Of a stretch of DNA of 64,000 bases, positions 41,472 through 53,625 are shown one piece after another (positions within the stretch are counted from its first letter, which is position 1; each line of letters starts with the position of its first letter). Below the pieces are notes generated by a model. That model was not told the origin of the DNA and searched no databases. It worked only from the letters and a program-made list of their open reading frames with translations. This DNA comes from Selaginella moellendorffii. Lineage: Eukaryota; Streptophyta; Lycopodiopsida; Selaginellales; Selaginellaceae. The position numbers and the translations under genes are program-made. The DNA is taken from NCBI RefSeq assembly GCF_000143415.4, contig NW_003314313.1, positions 533,228 through 597,227 on the forward strand, written 5' to 3'.

Positions 41472-44400
41472 TCATCGCGATTGAGTCGCGGAGCACACAA
41501 GCCCGGAAGCATCAGCGTCCACCACCGCCAAGTCACAGACGCTGCAAATCTGCCCTGCCACCTCGGGGACGAACCGAGCAGCGCAGTAGGGGCACGACAC
41601 CGATCTGCTTCCCGCGTAGATGGGCGTAAACGTCGCTCCACACACCACAAACGGGTTCCTGCCATCGTAGTTCATCCTGTTCTCGTCGCGGGGGTTCCTC
41701 TCGCACGCCTGGAGGACCTGCTTCGCCTTGGCGATGCCGGCCTGGCTTGGATTCATGTCCAGCAATCGCCTCGCCAGCTGCGCCGCCGTGTTGAAATTGT
41801 TGCAGCGATACGCGACCCCCATGGCCGACTGGAGTCCCAGCCGAATGTGAGAAGGCTGAATGTCGCAGTGAGTGAAGTAGGCCGCGAGCTCGGCCTGCCG
41901 GACCGGCTCGTCTTTGAGATCCTTGCGCTTGAGCTCCATCTTGAGCGCAAGGACGTACTCCTTGCTCTTGCCGATGAGGTCCTTGACGTCGTCAACTTCC
42001 TTGCGGCTGTCCACCACGATCACTGGAACGGTGTGGAGGATGCTCAGGAAGAGGCGGAGAGCTTCGCTAAACTTCCCCTCGGTCGTCGCCTTGTACGCCT
42101 GCTTTGCTCGATCTTCCAGCGCCGGGAGCTTGTAGATCAGTGCCGGGCCGTTTCGGACGTTGGGAGGTGACGAGTCCGACCAGTTCCTCTCGAGCCCATA
42201 CGTGAGGGACTCGACTGGCCTGAAGCCGCCCAGTGAGCTCTGGCTCGCGAGGTGGAGGTCGCAAAACACCGCCTGGAGTGGAGCGAAGTTCTTGATCCCA
42301 AGTTGGCGATTCAGGAGGCGCATTGCGCTGTCGAAGGCACCCGCAGCAACGTGGTCGCCAGCCAACGAGGATCTCTGCGTCCAGACTTGAGTGACTGGAG
42401 CTCCCGGAGTTATTCCGGCGAAGAAGCTAGACTGCGCCGAGGCTTGCGACTGCACCACTTCCGGAGGAAGTTCCAAGTCTTCCAGTTCCCATCCTCCTTC
42501 CTCCTCGCCCTCGGGTCCAGGACCAGCTCTTCCGGCCTCCTCCAGGTCTTCGGCCTCGCCAGCTCCAGCTTGAGCATCTCCGCTGGGTATGACGAGCTCG
42601 TCGCCCCAAGCATCCGGGGCGTTTTCTTCTTCTTGGTCTACCACCCCTGGCTCAGCAAAGGCGCCTTCGAAGAAGCCTTTGCTGATCAGGAGCAAAGGCC
42701 AGTTGTTGTCACGGAGGATTGGGCTCGGCGGCAGGAGCAGCTTCGACGTCTCGAGTTTCGGAATCTGTGGAAGCTTATCACCCAGCTCAGTGGCCAAACG
42801 CTCCGCCACCTCGTCGAGACCATGAACTTTAGCCGCTGCATAGGCAAGAGGAAGGTGTCCCGATTTCTCAAGTAGCTTCACTCGCTCTTCGACGTCACCC
42901 AGGTACAAGGCGTTGTGGAAGCATCCCATCACGTCGTTCCTCATCTCTGCGATCTTGAGCATCTTGGACAGCTTCTCCAAGTTACCAGTTATCAAGTAGA
43001 GGAACGACAGCCTCTCAAAGTTCTTCGTCCGCTGGTAAGCGTACTCCACAATCTCATGGTTTCCCTGTCGCAAAGCCTCCACTCCGAGCCTGTACCAGTA
43101 ATCCTTCTCGTCGATTTCCTTTGCTGACACGACTGCCACTTCGATGTTGCCGCACTCGATAGCCAGATTGAACCTCGTCCTCTCATCCTTGACAAAGTGC
43201 AAGGCCACCTCTGGAAATCCTTTCTGCTGGAGGTACGAGATGATCGCCTGTCCACAAAGTTGGGAGCTTCTGATCATCTCCAAAACTCGGTCATAACGCT
43301 TCTGAATCAATGCAAGCTTGAACGTGAACTCTGTAGTGTCTATGGTGATCGTCCTCACTTTTCCATCCCTGTCGAGACAGTAAACCTTGTCGCCGGAAAC
43401 TCGAGTGATGTAAATGGGAACGTCCAGAGTCATGATGGTGCCGCTGTCTCCATTTGGAAGGCAGTACTTGATATGATTCAACGTCGTATAGATGAACACT
43501 CCTGTTTCGTCCCATGCAGCACTCTTGATACGAATTGTCTCGTGAACACTGCACTTAAGAGCCAGCTTCTTCGTTGCCATGACGATACTATGCTTGCTCA
43601 CTAAAGCAACAGCCTCCATATCCTGTGACCACACCACGTACTTCACCTGCGGGCTGTTGATCTCTCCCAAAATCGACTTTTGCTGGATGTCAAACAAGAT
43701 CACCTTGTCATCTGAGCGACAGAGAAGAGTTCCTGTTCCCGCATAGAAGATTGCATCTACTGTTGGTGCCGGAGCGTCGACTTTCTTCGAGAGCTCGTTC
43801 CGGAGATTCCTGACTACAATCAAGTTGTGAGCCTTATCTAGAACTGCAAACCGGTTCCTGGCCACGAAAACAGCCGATGATCCACTGCCTTTCTTTGCTT
43901 CTTGAGTATCGTTCTTGCCAATGCTGTCCTTCGATATGACGTACAACTCGTAAGAACCGTTGTCAACGTCGGAGCACAAGAGCACGGCATTCTCCGCTGG
44001 ATTGTAAGACATAGTTCTCGGTGCTTGGTTCATCCCAGTAGATCCAGGCCTCCGGATGGCGATCAGGGGGTTGTCCTTCCCGGTGGCAAAATCGTAAGTC
44101 CTCAAATGTCTTTCTTTGACGTAGTACAGCACCCCTCCACTGACTGTATACGCCGGCCTCTCCCTTTCCAGCTTAAACACGATCATGCCGCTGTCATGTC
44201 CCGCTGCGAGTAGATTCATCTCAGGGTGGCCCGAAAGAATCCAGAAACGGTCGTGCTCTCTCCTGAAAGTATGCACGCCAGATCGCTTCGACATGTCCCA
44301 GATCCGAATGGTCTTGTCCTCCGAGTTCGAGACGATAATGTCCTGGCGAGCGTGGAACATGACGCAGGAGACGTTGTTTACGTGACCTCGTAAGGTGTCC

Positions 44401-45293
44401 ACCTCCCAAGCCTTCGTATCTAGAAAATGGAAAAAACAAAGAAATTTTAGAAAGCAAGAGAGATAAAAAGGAGAACAATGGGCTTACCATTCATCCTCCA
44501 CAACTTGACTTGTCGATCATCAGCTCCAGAGACAATGAGAGGCAAGCTCGGATGGAAGGAAGCCCAGTTGACACCCCTGTCATGGCCTTCAAGCACATAC
44601 TTGACAACCGCATCACCGCCACCAAACAGATCGCTGTTCATCTGAGTGAGCCTCAGAAGATCCTCGGCCGGAGAAACAGTCTTCTTGCGTAGAGCACTGA
44701 TATCCCACACACGAACAGTCTGATCCAGCGACGCCGAAACCACGAGATCCTCCTTGACGTGGAACGAGGCACACATCACGTAGTGATTGTGGCCTGTGAG
44801 CACGGAGATACACGTCCGGGACTGCCAGTTCCAGATCCTGATAGTCTGATCGTCGCTGGCGCTCACGATCCAAGGATATTCTTGATGGAACTGGACTGTC
44901 CGGATGTAATCCAAATGGCCCAGCAGCGTGAACAGGCATCTCCTCGTCTTGTAGTTCCACACCTTGATCTTGTAGTCATCACCTTAAAAAGAAGGGATCC
45001 TTTCAGCAGCGACTCAGGAAAGCAAAGAAATCGGTCGATCGAACAAAATGTCGATCGATCGGTGAGGAAAGCAAGGAAATCTTACCTCCCGAGACGAAAA
45101 GAGGCTGAGATCTGTGGAAGTGGACGCCGCGAACCGGCCCATCGTGCTCGTCGAAGCGATCTATCAGCGATCCCATCCGGTAATCCCATAGCTGGATGAC
45201 GCCGCTGTGGAGACTAGCCAAGATCCATGGCCGCCGGGGATGGAAGCTCAACCCCTTGACGCGATTGCTCTTGGTCTCGAATTTCGTCAGCAT
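41472..45293 (-). CDS. COPA: Coatomer subunit alpha (alpha-COP), three exons
   Basis: Exons 45293-45086, 44982-44488 and 44419-41472 join to 1216 residues, the normal size for plant alpha-COP. The N-terminus [19 protein letters not shown] is the family start. WD40 repeats fill about residues 1-320 ([42 protein letters not shown]). The coatomer WD-associated alpha-solenoid follows, and then an acidic Gly/Glu linker (PEGEEEGG). The C-terminal COPI_C domain ends with Cys pairs (CPYC, CSVC). Alpha-COP is part of the B-subcomplex of the COPI coat, which returns KKXX-bearing cargo from Golgi to ER. Introns are 103 and 68 nt. The upstream sigma-factor gene stops only 201 nt before this start codon. 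No lesions are seen. Confidence 0.97.
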
Positions 45294-45494
45294 CTTCGAT
45301 CTAGCGCGGCTTCGATCTGCGCACTCCCGCAGCTAGAGAACTGACCTAGGGCGCCCGAATCTCAGCTCGAGCGCGCTCCACCTAGATCCAGCGCTTCCAG
45401 GGCGCAAACCCTTGCCTCGAACTTTAGACGGCCAGAGATGGGGACAATCCAACGGCAAACAAAACTTTTACATTTGATTTCAACTATTTTACTT

Positions 45495-47599
45495 TTACCA
45501 AAGGATAGTGTCATACGCGGAGCTTAAGAGGAACTCCATGCTTAATCTCGACTTGCAAGCGCGGAGCTTGGCCATGGCATCGTTCTCCAATTGTCTTACT
45601 CGTTCTCTCGAGATTCCACAGCTAATAGATCGCAAATCGTGAAGAAAAAACTCCAAACTTTAGACGAAGAGAGCTTACCTTCTACCAATTTCGTGCCTTG
45701 AGAGTGGCGATGTCTGGTTGGGATGGAGGCCAAAGCGTTTTCTGATAACTTCGCGTTCTCGAGCATCTAGCTTTGATTCCAGAAGTCGATCCAATTCTTC
45801 CTGAGAATCATACAAAATGAGAACTATTGCTTGAAAGTAAGCGTTTTTACCTTCACAGCATCTCTTTCCGCCATCAGCCATGGCTGATTCTCCACGTTTT
45901 GATCAACGATAAACTGTGCATTGAATGTGAAGTGACCATATGATCTAAGGGAAAAAAGTTCAATTGCTACTTACGTCCTCGAGAGGATCCCCTTCTTCAA
46001 AGCAGCGTTTGTTGGCTACATGTCGATCTAAGGATGTTAGCCTGTAGTTGCTTGCCTGAAATACTATTGGTAAACACAGAAAAGACGAGACATGTCTAAA
46101 CCTGAAGGGCGATTTCGATCCTGGCCCTCGGCAGCTTAAGCACTTGCATCATAGTCTAGAACAAAATATAAAGGAACTGGAAAATTGCTTGACCGTAAAA
46201 GAGTAAACTTTACCTCGACTGACACTGGCCCGTCGTCAACTTGTCTGTTCCTCAGCTGATTGATCTTTCGGATGGCTTCACAGAGATGGAATGGATATCT
46301 CACGCATTTCCCTCGCTTGTCCAAAGATCGGATCATTGCCTGCGTGAAAAAAACCAAACCATAGTCCTCTAAGTTCTCCGAGGTATCTAAGCACCAGAAA
46401 AAGATCTACTTACTTGAAAGATCCACCAGTACGCATATGTAGAGAATTTGAAGCCTCGGCTCACGTCGAACTTCTCAAGCCCGTGGATGAGTCCAAGAGT
46501 ACCTTCCTGCTTCAGCGTAGAGCTGTTCTTACGTTTGAAATGGCAAAACTTGGACGAGGAAACGGAATCACCACCTGAATCAGATCGCCAATCTCAACTC
46601 CCATGTTCTCGTAGCGCCTTGCAATTGCGACGACGAGCCTGAGATTGGAGAGGATCATCCGCTTCCTCGCGGCACCGCCTTGGCTCAAAATCAGTGTAAC
46701 TTGCTTCACAGGCAACCCCGACGCTGTCGCCAATTGGTGCATGGAAGGCTCGTAACCAAGTTTCGAGATCAGCCTGGAAGAAAGTAAAAGTATGCTAGTG
46801 AGTGATAGAAAAAATGAAAAACAGCCAAGTCCAACCTCTCTTGTTCCTTCACCAATTCACCAGCCATACGTATTTTCTCCCACAAATCAAGCTGCTCCTC
46901 GTTCGTCATGTCATGCGGCTCAGCATTTTTAAGAAACGAATCCACGAAGCCTTTCATGGATCTCTCCGTTTTCACGCCTTTAGTCCTTCTTCGTGGAGTT
47001 GGAACACTAGCATTTTTGCTTGAGTTGTTCCCCAAGCCTTCCTCCCTGGAAGAAGTACTCGTCGTGGTCTCGCCCCTTTGCTCCTTGGCAGCAAGCCTTC
47101 GTTGCCTTGCTCCAGGCCGTCCCGATCTCACAACCTTGGGATTGCTAGATTCCTCCATCTCGCTATCACCCTCTCTCGAAGAAGACCACTCTACCTCTTG
47201 CCTGAAAGACCACCGCGCTTCTAGCAAAATCCTCTCGAGAGAAGGAAGCCTGCCCCCGGATTCTATCCACCATTGCTGTGCATTCTCATCCAAGCAAGGC
47301 TTCTCTTCCAGCACGCCCTCTGCCAGTCTCGTCGCTACCGAAATATTTCGATGCTGCTGCTCTACTCCGGCCGGCCCAATCGCGGCCTCCATTGTGCTCT
47401 TAGTCATCTTGTGGATGAGCTCGCCATCGCTGCGCTGCATTGCGCATCGGCAAGATCTCATCTCCAAGATCCCTGTCCCTGTTCCTGACGAGGAAGCGTG
47501 AGCGTCCGCCCGGCGCGTCGACCTGTGGCATCTCGATTCGCTGATCTTCGAGGGAGACGCGAGCATACCTAATTTCACGGCGGTGCTCGCCGCTGACAT
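45495..47599 (-). CDS. SIG: Plastid RNA polymerase sigma factor (sigma-70 family), nine exons
   Basis: Exons: 47599-46836, 46773-46575, 46506-46414, 46339-46214, 46155-46102, 46055-45975, 45913-45851, 45800-45679 and 45621-45495. They join in frame to 542 residues. I chose the ATG at [16 protein letters not shown] because it opens a Ser/Arg-rich, acid-poor chloroplast transit-like leader; the frame is open 33 codons further. Conserved parts are sigma region 2 ([45 protein letters not shown]), region 3 ([20 protein letters not shown]) and the region 4 helix-turn-helix ([19 protein letters not shown]). It should direct the bacterial-type plastid polymerase to its promoters. I cannot say which SIG class it is. 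Confidence 0.95.
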
Positions 47600-47738
47600 C
47601 GCTGTTCTTCGTCTTCCTCCCCCTAGGGGTTTTGGGGTTTGGACAAAGAATTCAAAACACCATATCTTAAAGCCAACGGTCCAGATGCTCTGTGCCAACG
47701 GCCCAGATCAAGCACATCTGAACCGTCGGACTGGAAGT

Positions 47739-49628
47739 TTAAGCTGCTTGTAGAGATTTAGGGTTCTTGAGGCTATACATGTTAGCGAGGAGGATGAATG
47801 CCGCAGAATCTCTCGGCCCCAGGCTTAGATCTAGCACGGATTTCGTGGCGCCACTGCCACGCACCAGATCCCTGTGGTTTCTCGAGGCTCCGATCAAGCA
47901 TACGTACTCCAGGACGTGTGGAACAAAGGGCATGCTCGTCACAAGCTCCTCCGCTTCCTCCAAGAATCCCGCCCGCGCTAGAAGATCGACAATGCAGCAG
48001 TAGTGCTGCCTCTGGGGCGCGATCTGGAAATCCGTGACCATGGAAGCGAAGCAGCGGCGGCCGATCGTCCTCCCGGCATAGCTGCAGCACGCCAGGATCG
48101 ACACGAAGCTCCCGGCGTCCGGAGCTTCGCTGCTCTTCATCGAATCGAAGGCTTTGATCGCGCAGGAGTGCTCGCCCATGGAAGAATACGCCGATAGCAG
48201 CGTCGACCACGAGATTGTGTCGCGCTCTGGCATCCGGAAGAAGAATCCAGTGACGCGATCGCGATGTTTCCCCTGTGCGATCGCCCCCAGCATTGCGTTC
48301 CAGGAGACAATGTTCCTCTGCGGCATTTGATAGAACAAGGGCTCCACTCTCTCCAACTGCCCGGATTGGGCATATACGCCCAGCATCGTGTTCCACGCCA
48401 CCACGTCAGGTTCCCACGTCATCATGTCCTGGAAAAGCCGCTCCGCCAGCTCAGCATAGCCGTGGAGCGAGTAAGCCGCCAGCAGGGCGTTCCACGACAC
48501 GCTGTCACGCTCCGGCATCGCGTCAAACGCTGACTTGGCCTCTTCCAGATGCCCGTTCTGGGCGTATGCTACGAGCATGGCATTCCACGTCACCATGCTC
48601 TTCTCGGGCATTTTGTTAAACATGCTCCTGGCATCTGCAAGATTCCCTTTCTGGGAGCTTCCCGACAGGAGAATATTACACGTGACCAGATTGAGAAGAG
48701 GAGACGTCCTAATAATATGCTTGGCATCTTCCAGATTCCCTTTCTGGGCATATGCCGAGGACATGGTGTTACACGACATTAGATTCCGCATTGGCATGTC
48801 TTCAAACAAGCGCCGTGCCACCTCAGTCTTGCCAGCTTGGACATATCCCGTCAGCAGCGAGTTCCACGTCACGACGTCGCGCTCCGCCATGTCATCAAAC
48901 ATCTTCTTCGCTTCTTGCAAGTACCCGTTGTGGGCATATGTCGTCAGCATTGCGTTTTGCGTCACAACGTTGTGCTCTGGAACTCTATCAAACATAAACT
49001 TTGCCTCTTCTAGATTAGATTCTTGGGCATATGCCGACAGCATGGCAGTCCACGCAAACAAATTCCTCTGCGGCATATCCTCAAACAAGCCTCTTGCGAG
49101 CAGCAAATCCCCTCTTTGAGCATATGCCGTAAGAAGCACAGTCCATGATATGACATTGCGCTCGGGCAAATAATCAAACAAGCAACGTGCCACGTGGATG
49201 TGGCCCTCTTGCGTGTACGCCGCCAGCATGGAATTCCACGTCACGATATTCCAGAGTGGCATTCGCGCGAACAGAATCTCGGCCTGCTGCAATTGCCCAT
49301 TCTGGGCATATGCTGCCAGCATGGCAGTCCACGCAAACAAGTTCTTCCCGGGCATCGCGATGAATATCCCCTCCGCATCGTCAATGTAGCCATTGTGCGC
49401 ATAGGCTGATAGCATAAACACCCACGAGAAGCTGTCCTTGCTTGGCCCAATCCTGTCAAAAATCTCTCGAGCCCTGTCAATCCTTCCAAAGTTTCCAAAC
49501 AGTTCTATGAGCTTGTTGAGAACCAACACGTCGTTGTCTCGGTAGTCGATGCGCGCTTCGATCCGAACAGCTGTGGAGAAATCTCTACACAACTCAATCA
49601 GAGAAACAAGCTTGCGGTGATCACACAT
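47739..49628 (-). CDS. Pentatricopeptide repeat (PPR) protein, PLS/S-type
   Basis: A single-exon frame of 629 codons starting MCDHRKLVSLIELCRDFSTA. From about residue 35 it is an almost continuous array of 31-residue S-type repeats, with the recurring pattern NxVTWNAMLxAYAQNGHLEEA followed by FDxMPER, about 14 in number. A longer P/L-like stretch and a partial E-type tail (YCCIVDLLARAGFLEEAEEL) follow, without E+ or DYW domains. PPR proteins bind organellar RNA one base per repeat and act in editing, splicing or stability. Selaginella is known to carry a very large PPR set. Targeting is not obvious from the first residues. The stop is 140 nt from the sigma-factor start. Confidence 0.95.
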   Translation of the reverse strand: MCDHRKLVSLIELCRDFSTAVRIEARIDYRDNDVLVLNKLIELFGNFGRIDRAREIFDRIGPSKDSFSWVFMLSAYAHNGYIDDAEGIFIAMPGKNLFAWTAMLAAYAQNGQLQQAEILFARMPLWNIVTWNSMLAAYTQEGHIHVARCLFDYLPERNVISWTVLLTAYAQRGDLLLARGLFEDMPQRNLFAWTAMLSAYAQESNLEEAKFMFDRVPEHNVVTQNAMLTTYAHNGYLQEAKKMFDDMAERDVVTWNSLLTGYVQAGKTEVARRLFEDMPMRNLMSCNTMSSAYAQKGNLEDAKHIIRTSPLLNLVTCNILLSGSSQKGNLADARSMFNKMPEKSMVTWNAMLVAYAQNGHLEEAKSAFDAMPERDSVSWNALLAAYSLHGYAELAERLFQDMMTWEPDVVAWNTMLGVYAQSGQLERVEPLFYQMPQRNIVSWNAMLGAIAQGKHRDRVTGFFFRMPERDTISWSTLLSAYSSMGEHSCAIKAFDSMKSSEAPDAGSFVSILACCSYAGRTIGRRCFASMVTDFQIAPQRQHYCCIVDLLARAGFLEEAEELVTSMPFVPHVLEYVCLIGASRNHRDLVRGSGATKSVLDLSLGPRDSAAFILLANMYSLKNPKSLQAA

Positions 49629-49939
49629 TTATAAGTCACAAATGATACACTTATTAATTAGATCTATTTTCAATTTTTGTAACTTTACAAAAGAACCAAA
49701 ACTGTCGGCAGAACATATAGAAAATGGAAAACAAAAGAATCAAAACCGTATAGAAATCATCTCTGAAAAAAGAAAAACACCAAACAAAAGCCATATGAGT
49801 GAAAGATCTATGAAAAAAATAAATAAAAGCTTACGTACCCGAACAAAGAACGCGAACTATGAGCTAGAGCTCATAGTCTCTCACACCTGGAAACTGTGGA
49901 GTATAGACTCGAAAGTGATCTTGGAGAGCTTCTTCACTG

Positions 49940-52928
49940 CTAGGCCAAGGAGATTTGACGCGGCATGTACCTCTGCTCGCCCGGTTTGTCTTTCGAATTC
50001 CGCTGCCAGCGTCCCACGGCCTTGCCACAAGAGTTCCCTACGAAGTTCCTGGGCCTGTTGTCCAAAACTTCATTTGCCTTTGCAGCTTCGTCCAAAACCC
50101 CGCTCGGAGAGCCTTTCGGTGACAGCTTTGGAGCTTCGGTGTCCAAGTTCTGGTCGTTGTTGATAGGCCACACCTTCGTGTTTTTACTTCGCTTGCCGGT
50201 TCTGTCGTGCTTAAAGTTTGCGTCGGTGTTTCTCCGCTCCACAGCCGTGGCCCATCCTAGATCGCAATCACACAAGTTAGCAACATCTAAGAAGGAAACA
50301 ACGTAACTTACTTTCAGAGAGAAAGCTTGCCAGCAGCTTGGAAGAGAAGGATGGCGACGTCGCATGCAGATCCACAAGGCACGGCTTTGTGTCCATTGCA
50401 GCACCGTCTTCCGCATTGTCACTGTCCACCGCTGGTCTTAGAGCCACCGCACTAAGCTTGGGCGGAAAAGTTCCATCGTCCTCGACCATGCTCCGAGTGT
50501 TTTCCGCACCACTTTGATCTCCAACTTTGCCGACGGGCTTCCAAACCTTTAGAGGTGGCGTTGGCTTGGCCCAGCTTGCCTGTCTGCCTTCCAAGCTTTC
50601 GGGAGTCGAAGACTTGTTCATCAGATTGCTCTCCTCCGATAAAGAGCACGGACGTCGTACGTGCCCCTCCAGCGGCACACTTAATGATCCAACCAGCAAA
50701 GTATGGCCACTCTCAGCTTCCGCCGAACCCACGGGAACACTTATTTCCTGGTCATCATCTTTTGTTCTGCTTGGTTGGCTGGCTTTCCTCGTCCAGACGA
50801 CACGACCATTGGATCCCTTCACAATACCTCTGTACACCCCAGCAAGTTTCTTGCGATAGTGCTGCTGGTATGGATCAATTCTTGTCGAGTGCTGCGTTCT
50901 TCTCGGCCGGAAATAAGCTTGATATGAGCTATCACCCGTCCGATAAGTTGCAGAAGAGGAAAAGTTTGTGCGTCTTCGATCCTTGATGACTCTCCCGATA
51001 TTTTGATCCACAAAGTTGTGGTCTTTCAATGCCGTTTCGACCTGACCTTGATCCTCCTCATGTACCATTTCTATACTGTTCTCCATCACCGTCTTCTCTT
51101 CAGAAGAAGTTTCCCAAGTAGCCGCTTGGTTGTCCCTCAGCAGAACAAGAAAGCCATTCTCATCTGTGACTTCGGTGACAGGCCCCTCCCCATTATCCAC
51201 CGCAAACGGATAATCCTCGTCGTCACCCGTTCTTGGAGTATTCACCTCTTCATCGCCCAGATCAATGTCAGCATTTGGAGGCTGATCCACTCCCTTGCGC
51301 CCCTTCTGCTTGTTTCTCTTCTGACGTTTTCTTTCCAGATCTTTAGCTCGCCTGTAAAAGAAAATTACGTTATGAAAATTTCAAGCGCAATCCACGAAGA
51401 TGCTTACTTGCGCTGGGCGGCTTCCTCCTCTTCAACAAGAGCTTTCTCGCAGCGCAACGCTTCGACGTTCTTTTCCGCCATCCACGCTTTCAGCTGAGAG
51501 AAAGAGAAGCTTAGATTCTATCATATGAATCTTGCAAAAAAATTTACCAGTTTCTGTTCGACGAGAAAACTCATAGAAGCCACCACATTTTTATCTTCGA
51601 GTCCAATTTTTTCCGCATCGCCGTGATATACAAAACGCTGAACAGCTATTGACGTCCCTCCGCACAAGAACGTCCCTTCGCTTGCATCATCGAGTGTTTT
51701 AAGAAGCTTTTCCGACGGTATTGGAAATAAAGAAGTTTTGTTCTGTACAAGTTCCTGCAACAGAAAAGAAATGAATATAAAACCAGGTGATAAGCATAGA
51801 ATCACTTACGAGAAGGACTGTCCCTGCCTTCATGTAGGCAGGAGGATAAGGCTGCAGGCCAGGGTGTTGAACAAACGATGCTAAGGCTTGAAAGGCTGAC
51901 GTTCCAGACAGATTCTGCAAAAACAAAGTATAAGGCGGTTTCGCAATAAAGAGATCTATAATCACCTCAATTCCCATATTTTTGAATGAAATGACTTCAC
52001 TGGATTCTTCAGCTGTAAGCTGGAAGTTACGCACGGGTTAGTTCAACACTTTCATACAATTGTGCATACATACCTTATCCCAATACGCAGCTAACTGTGA
52101 CCTTTCATGCCGCAAATCCTGTTACACCAAACCAGATTTCAGTAAATACCACAGCTAAAAACCAAACAGCTCTTACCTTATCATCAATCAGCGAACGACG
52201 ATGTGATCGTATGTGCCTGCGATAATTCAGCGTGGAACAGAACTCGCGGGAGCACTTCTCACACTTCTTCATCTGCGGCTTCGGCAACAATGGCCACCCA
52301 GGAATCTCTGTGACAGATCAAACCGATGTTGGAACCAGGAAACTAAAAGAAAAGGTGAAAAGCAATACAGACCATTAACTTTTGCGGCAGCCTGAGCAAA
52401 AGCCACAACAGCCTGAGGAACTTTGAGTGAATGCAACCGGTCGCTGGCCTGGAAACCTTTCGCCAAATTCTCGCTTCCCTTGAAAACATCGCTAAGATGA
52501 AATCCTCGCTCCTTGTTCCCAGCGTCATCCGACTTGAAGCTCTTCGCCGACTTATCACCGCGATGCCCAGTTACCTCGGACTCTTTCCTCTTGGCCTCCG
52601 CAGAGTCGGACCTCTTCCTATATGCTTTTCCCACACCCTTGGACGCATTGGAGCCTCCGCCCTCCTCGACCGAGGGAACAATGTTGCACTGTGTCGTGGA
52701 ATTCGAAGTTTTCACCTTCTTCTCGTCGTCAAAACCCTTCACCGAACTCGCAGCCTTCTCGCTATCTACAGCACCAGCGCCTGGTGATTCCAAAACCTCC
52801 GCGAGACCTATGTCCTGCTCTACATCTACCTCCTGTTCATCGTAACTACCATCGCCCTCCGGGATTGTAATCACGAAATCGTCGCTCTTCTCCATCGCCT
52901 CCACCTCCACATCGTGCTCGAAATCCAT
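49940..52928 (-). CDS. C2H2 zinc-finger protein of unknown function, nine exons
   Basis: Exons: 52928-52373, 52307-52177, 52118-52074, 52019-51966, 51914-51810, 51754-51548, 51493-51408, 51351-50312 and 50256-49940. They join in frame to 846 residues. The acidic N-terminus (MDFEHDVEVEAMEKSDDFV) is followed by a charged region. A single C2H2 finger follows (Cys201, Cys204, His217, His221, in CEKCSREFCSTLNYRRHIRS). A conserved-looking block (FVQHPGLQPYPPAYMKAGTV), a helical AEKNVEALRCEKALVEEEEA coiled-coil-like segment, a KR-rich nuclear-type signal (RKRQKRNKQKGRKG) and a long disordered tail come next. It is probably a nuclear nucleic-acid-binding protein. The family is not named with certainty. 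Confidence 0.85.
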
Positions 52929-53625
52929 CGCCGCTCCTCCGGCCGAGAGGGAATTGCTAGCAGCAGCAGCTGCCGCCTCGCAGATTTCCGGGAGAAATGC
53001 CTACCGAGAAGGAGATTGCGATGCGTCTTTCCTAGATCTCTGTTCCCCGGGCGATAGATCCGGCGTCTGGATCCCTGCGCGCGTCGCCTGTTCGTGGAAG
53101 TCTTCTAGGTCACACTGACCTAAGCTCTCAAACCTAATCTCAAGAACAAAATAGCAAAATACAGCCGATTTTCCCTCCAATTTTGCCGAGCGCGATTCTT
53201 GGCCTCTCTGGATCTCGGAAGAACAGCGCAGCGATGGATCTACCACAAGTCACAAGAAAGAAAAATCTCTCATATCGGACAAGACTGGCCGCTTGTCCTG
53301 TTTCACCGTAACCGACATAGGCAAAGATCGATCAATCGCCTCGAAATCTCGCTCGCCGGGCAATATTTCGCGGAGATCGATCGAGAATGGGAGCGAATCG
53401 AGACGCAAGAGCTCGGGACCTCTAGATCGCGGCAGAGCTTCCGCCCCAAAGAGCCCTAGATTCGGGAGCAACCGTTGGATCTAGACGGATTCAAACAACA
53501 CGCGCTCCGAGCCGTTGATCTCAAGCAGTAAAGAGAGGAAAAAGAGAAAGAAATTTTCAAACACTTTCCCACGTAGAGCTGTGTGTGTAGAAGAAGGGTT
53601 TTGGGGGTTTATTTAGGTCGGCCGG
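52929..53625. promoter_or_regulatory. Divergent upstream region
   Basis: 697 bp separate the start codons of the C2H2 gene (-) and the hydrolase-fold gene (+), so both promoters must lie here. Open frames inside it are short and lack motifs. No clear TATA box was identified. Confidence 0.4.
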
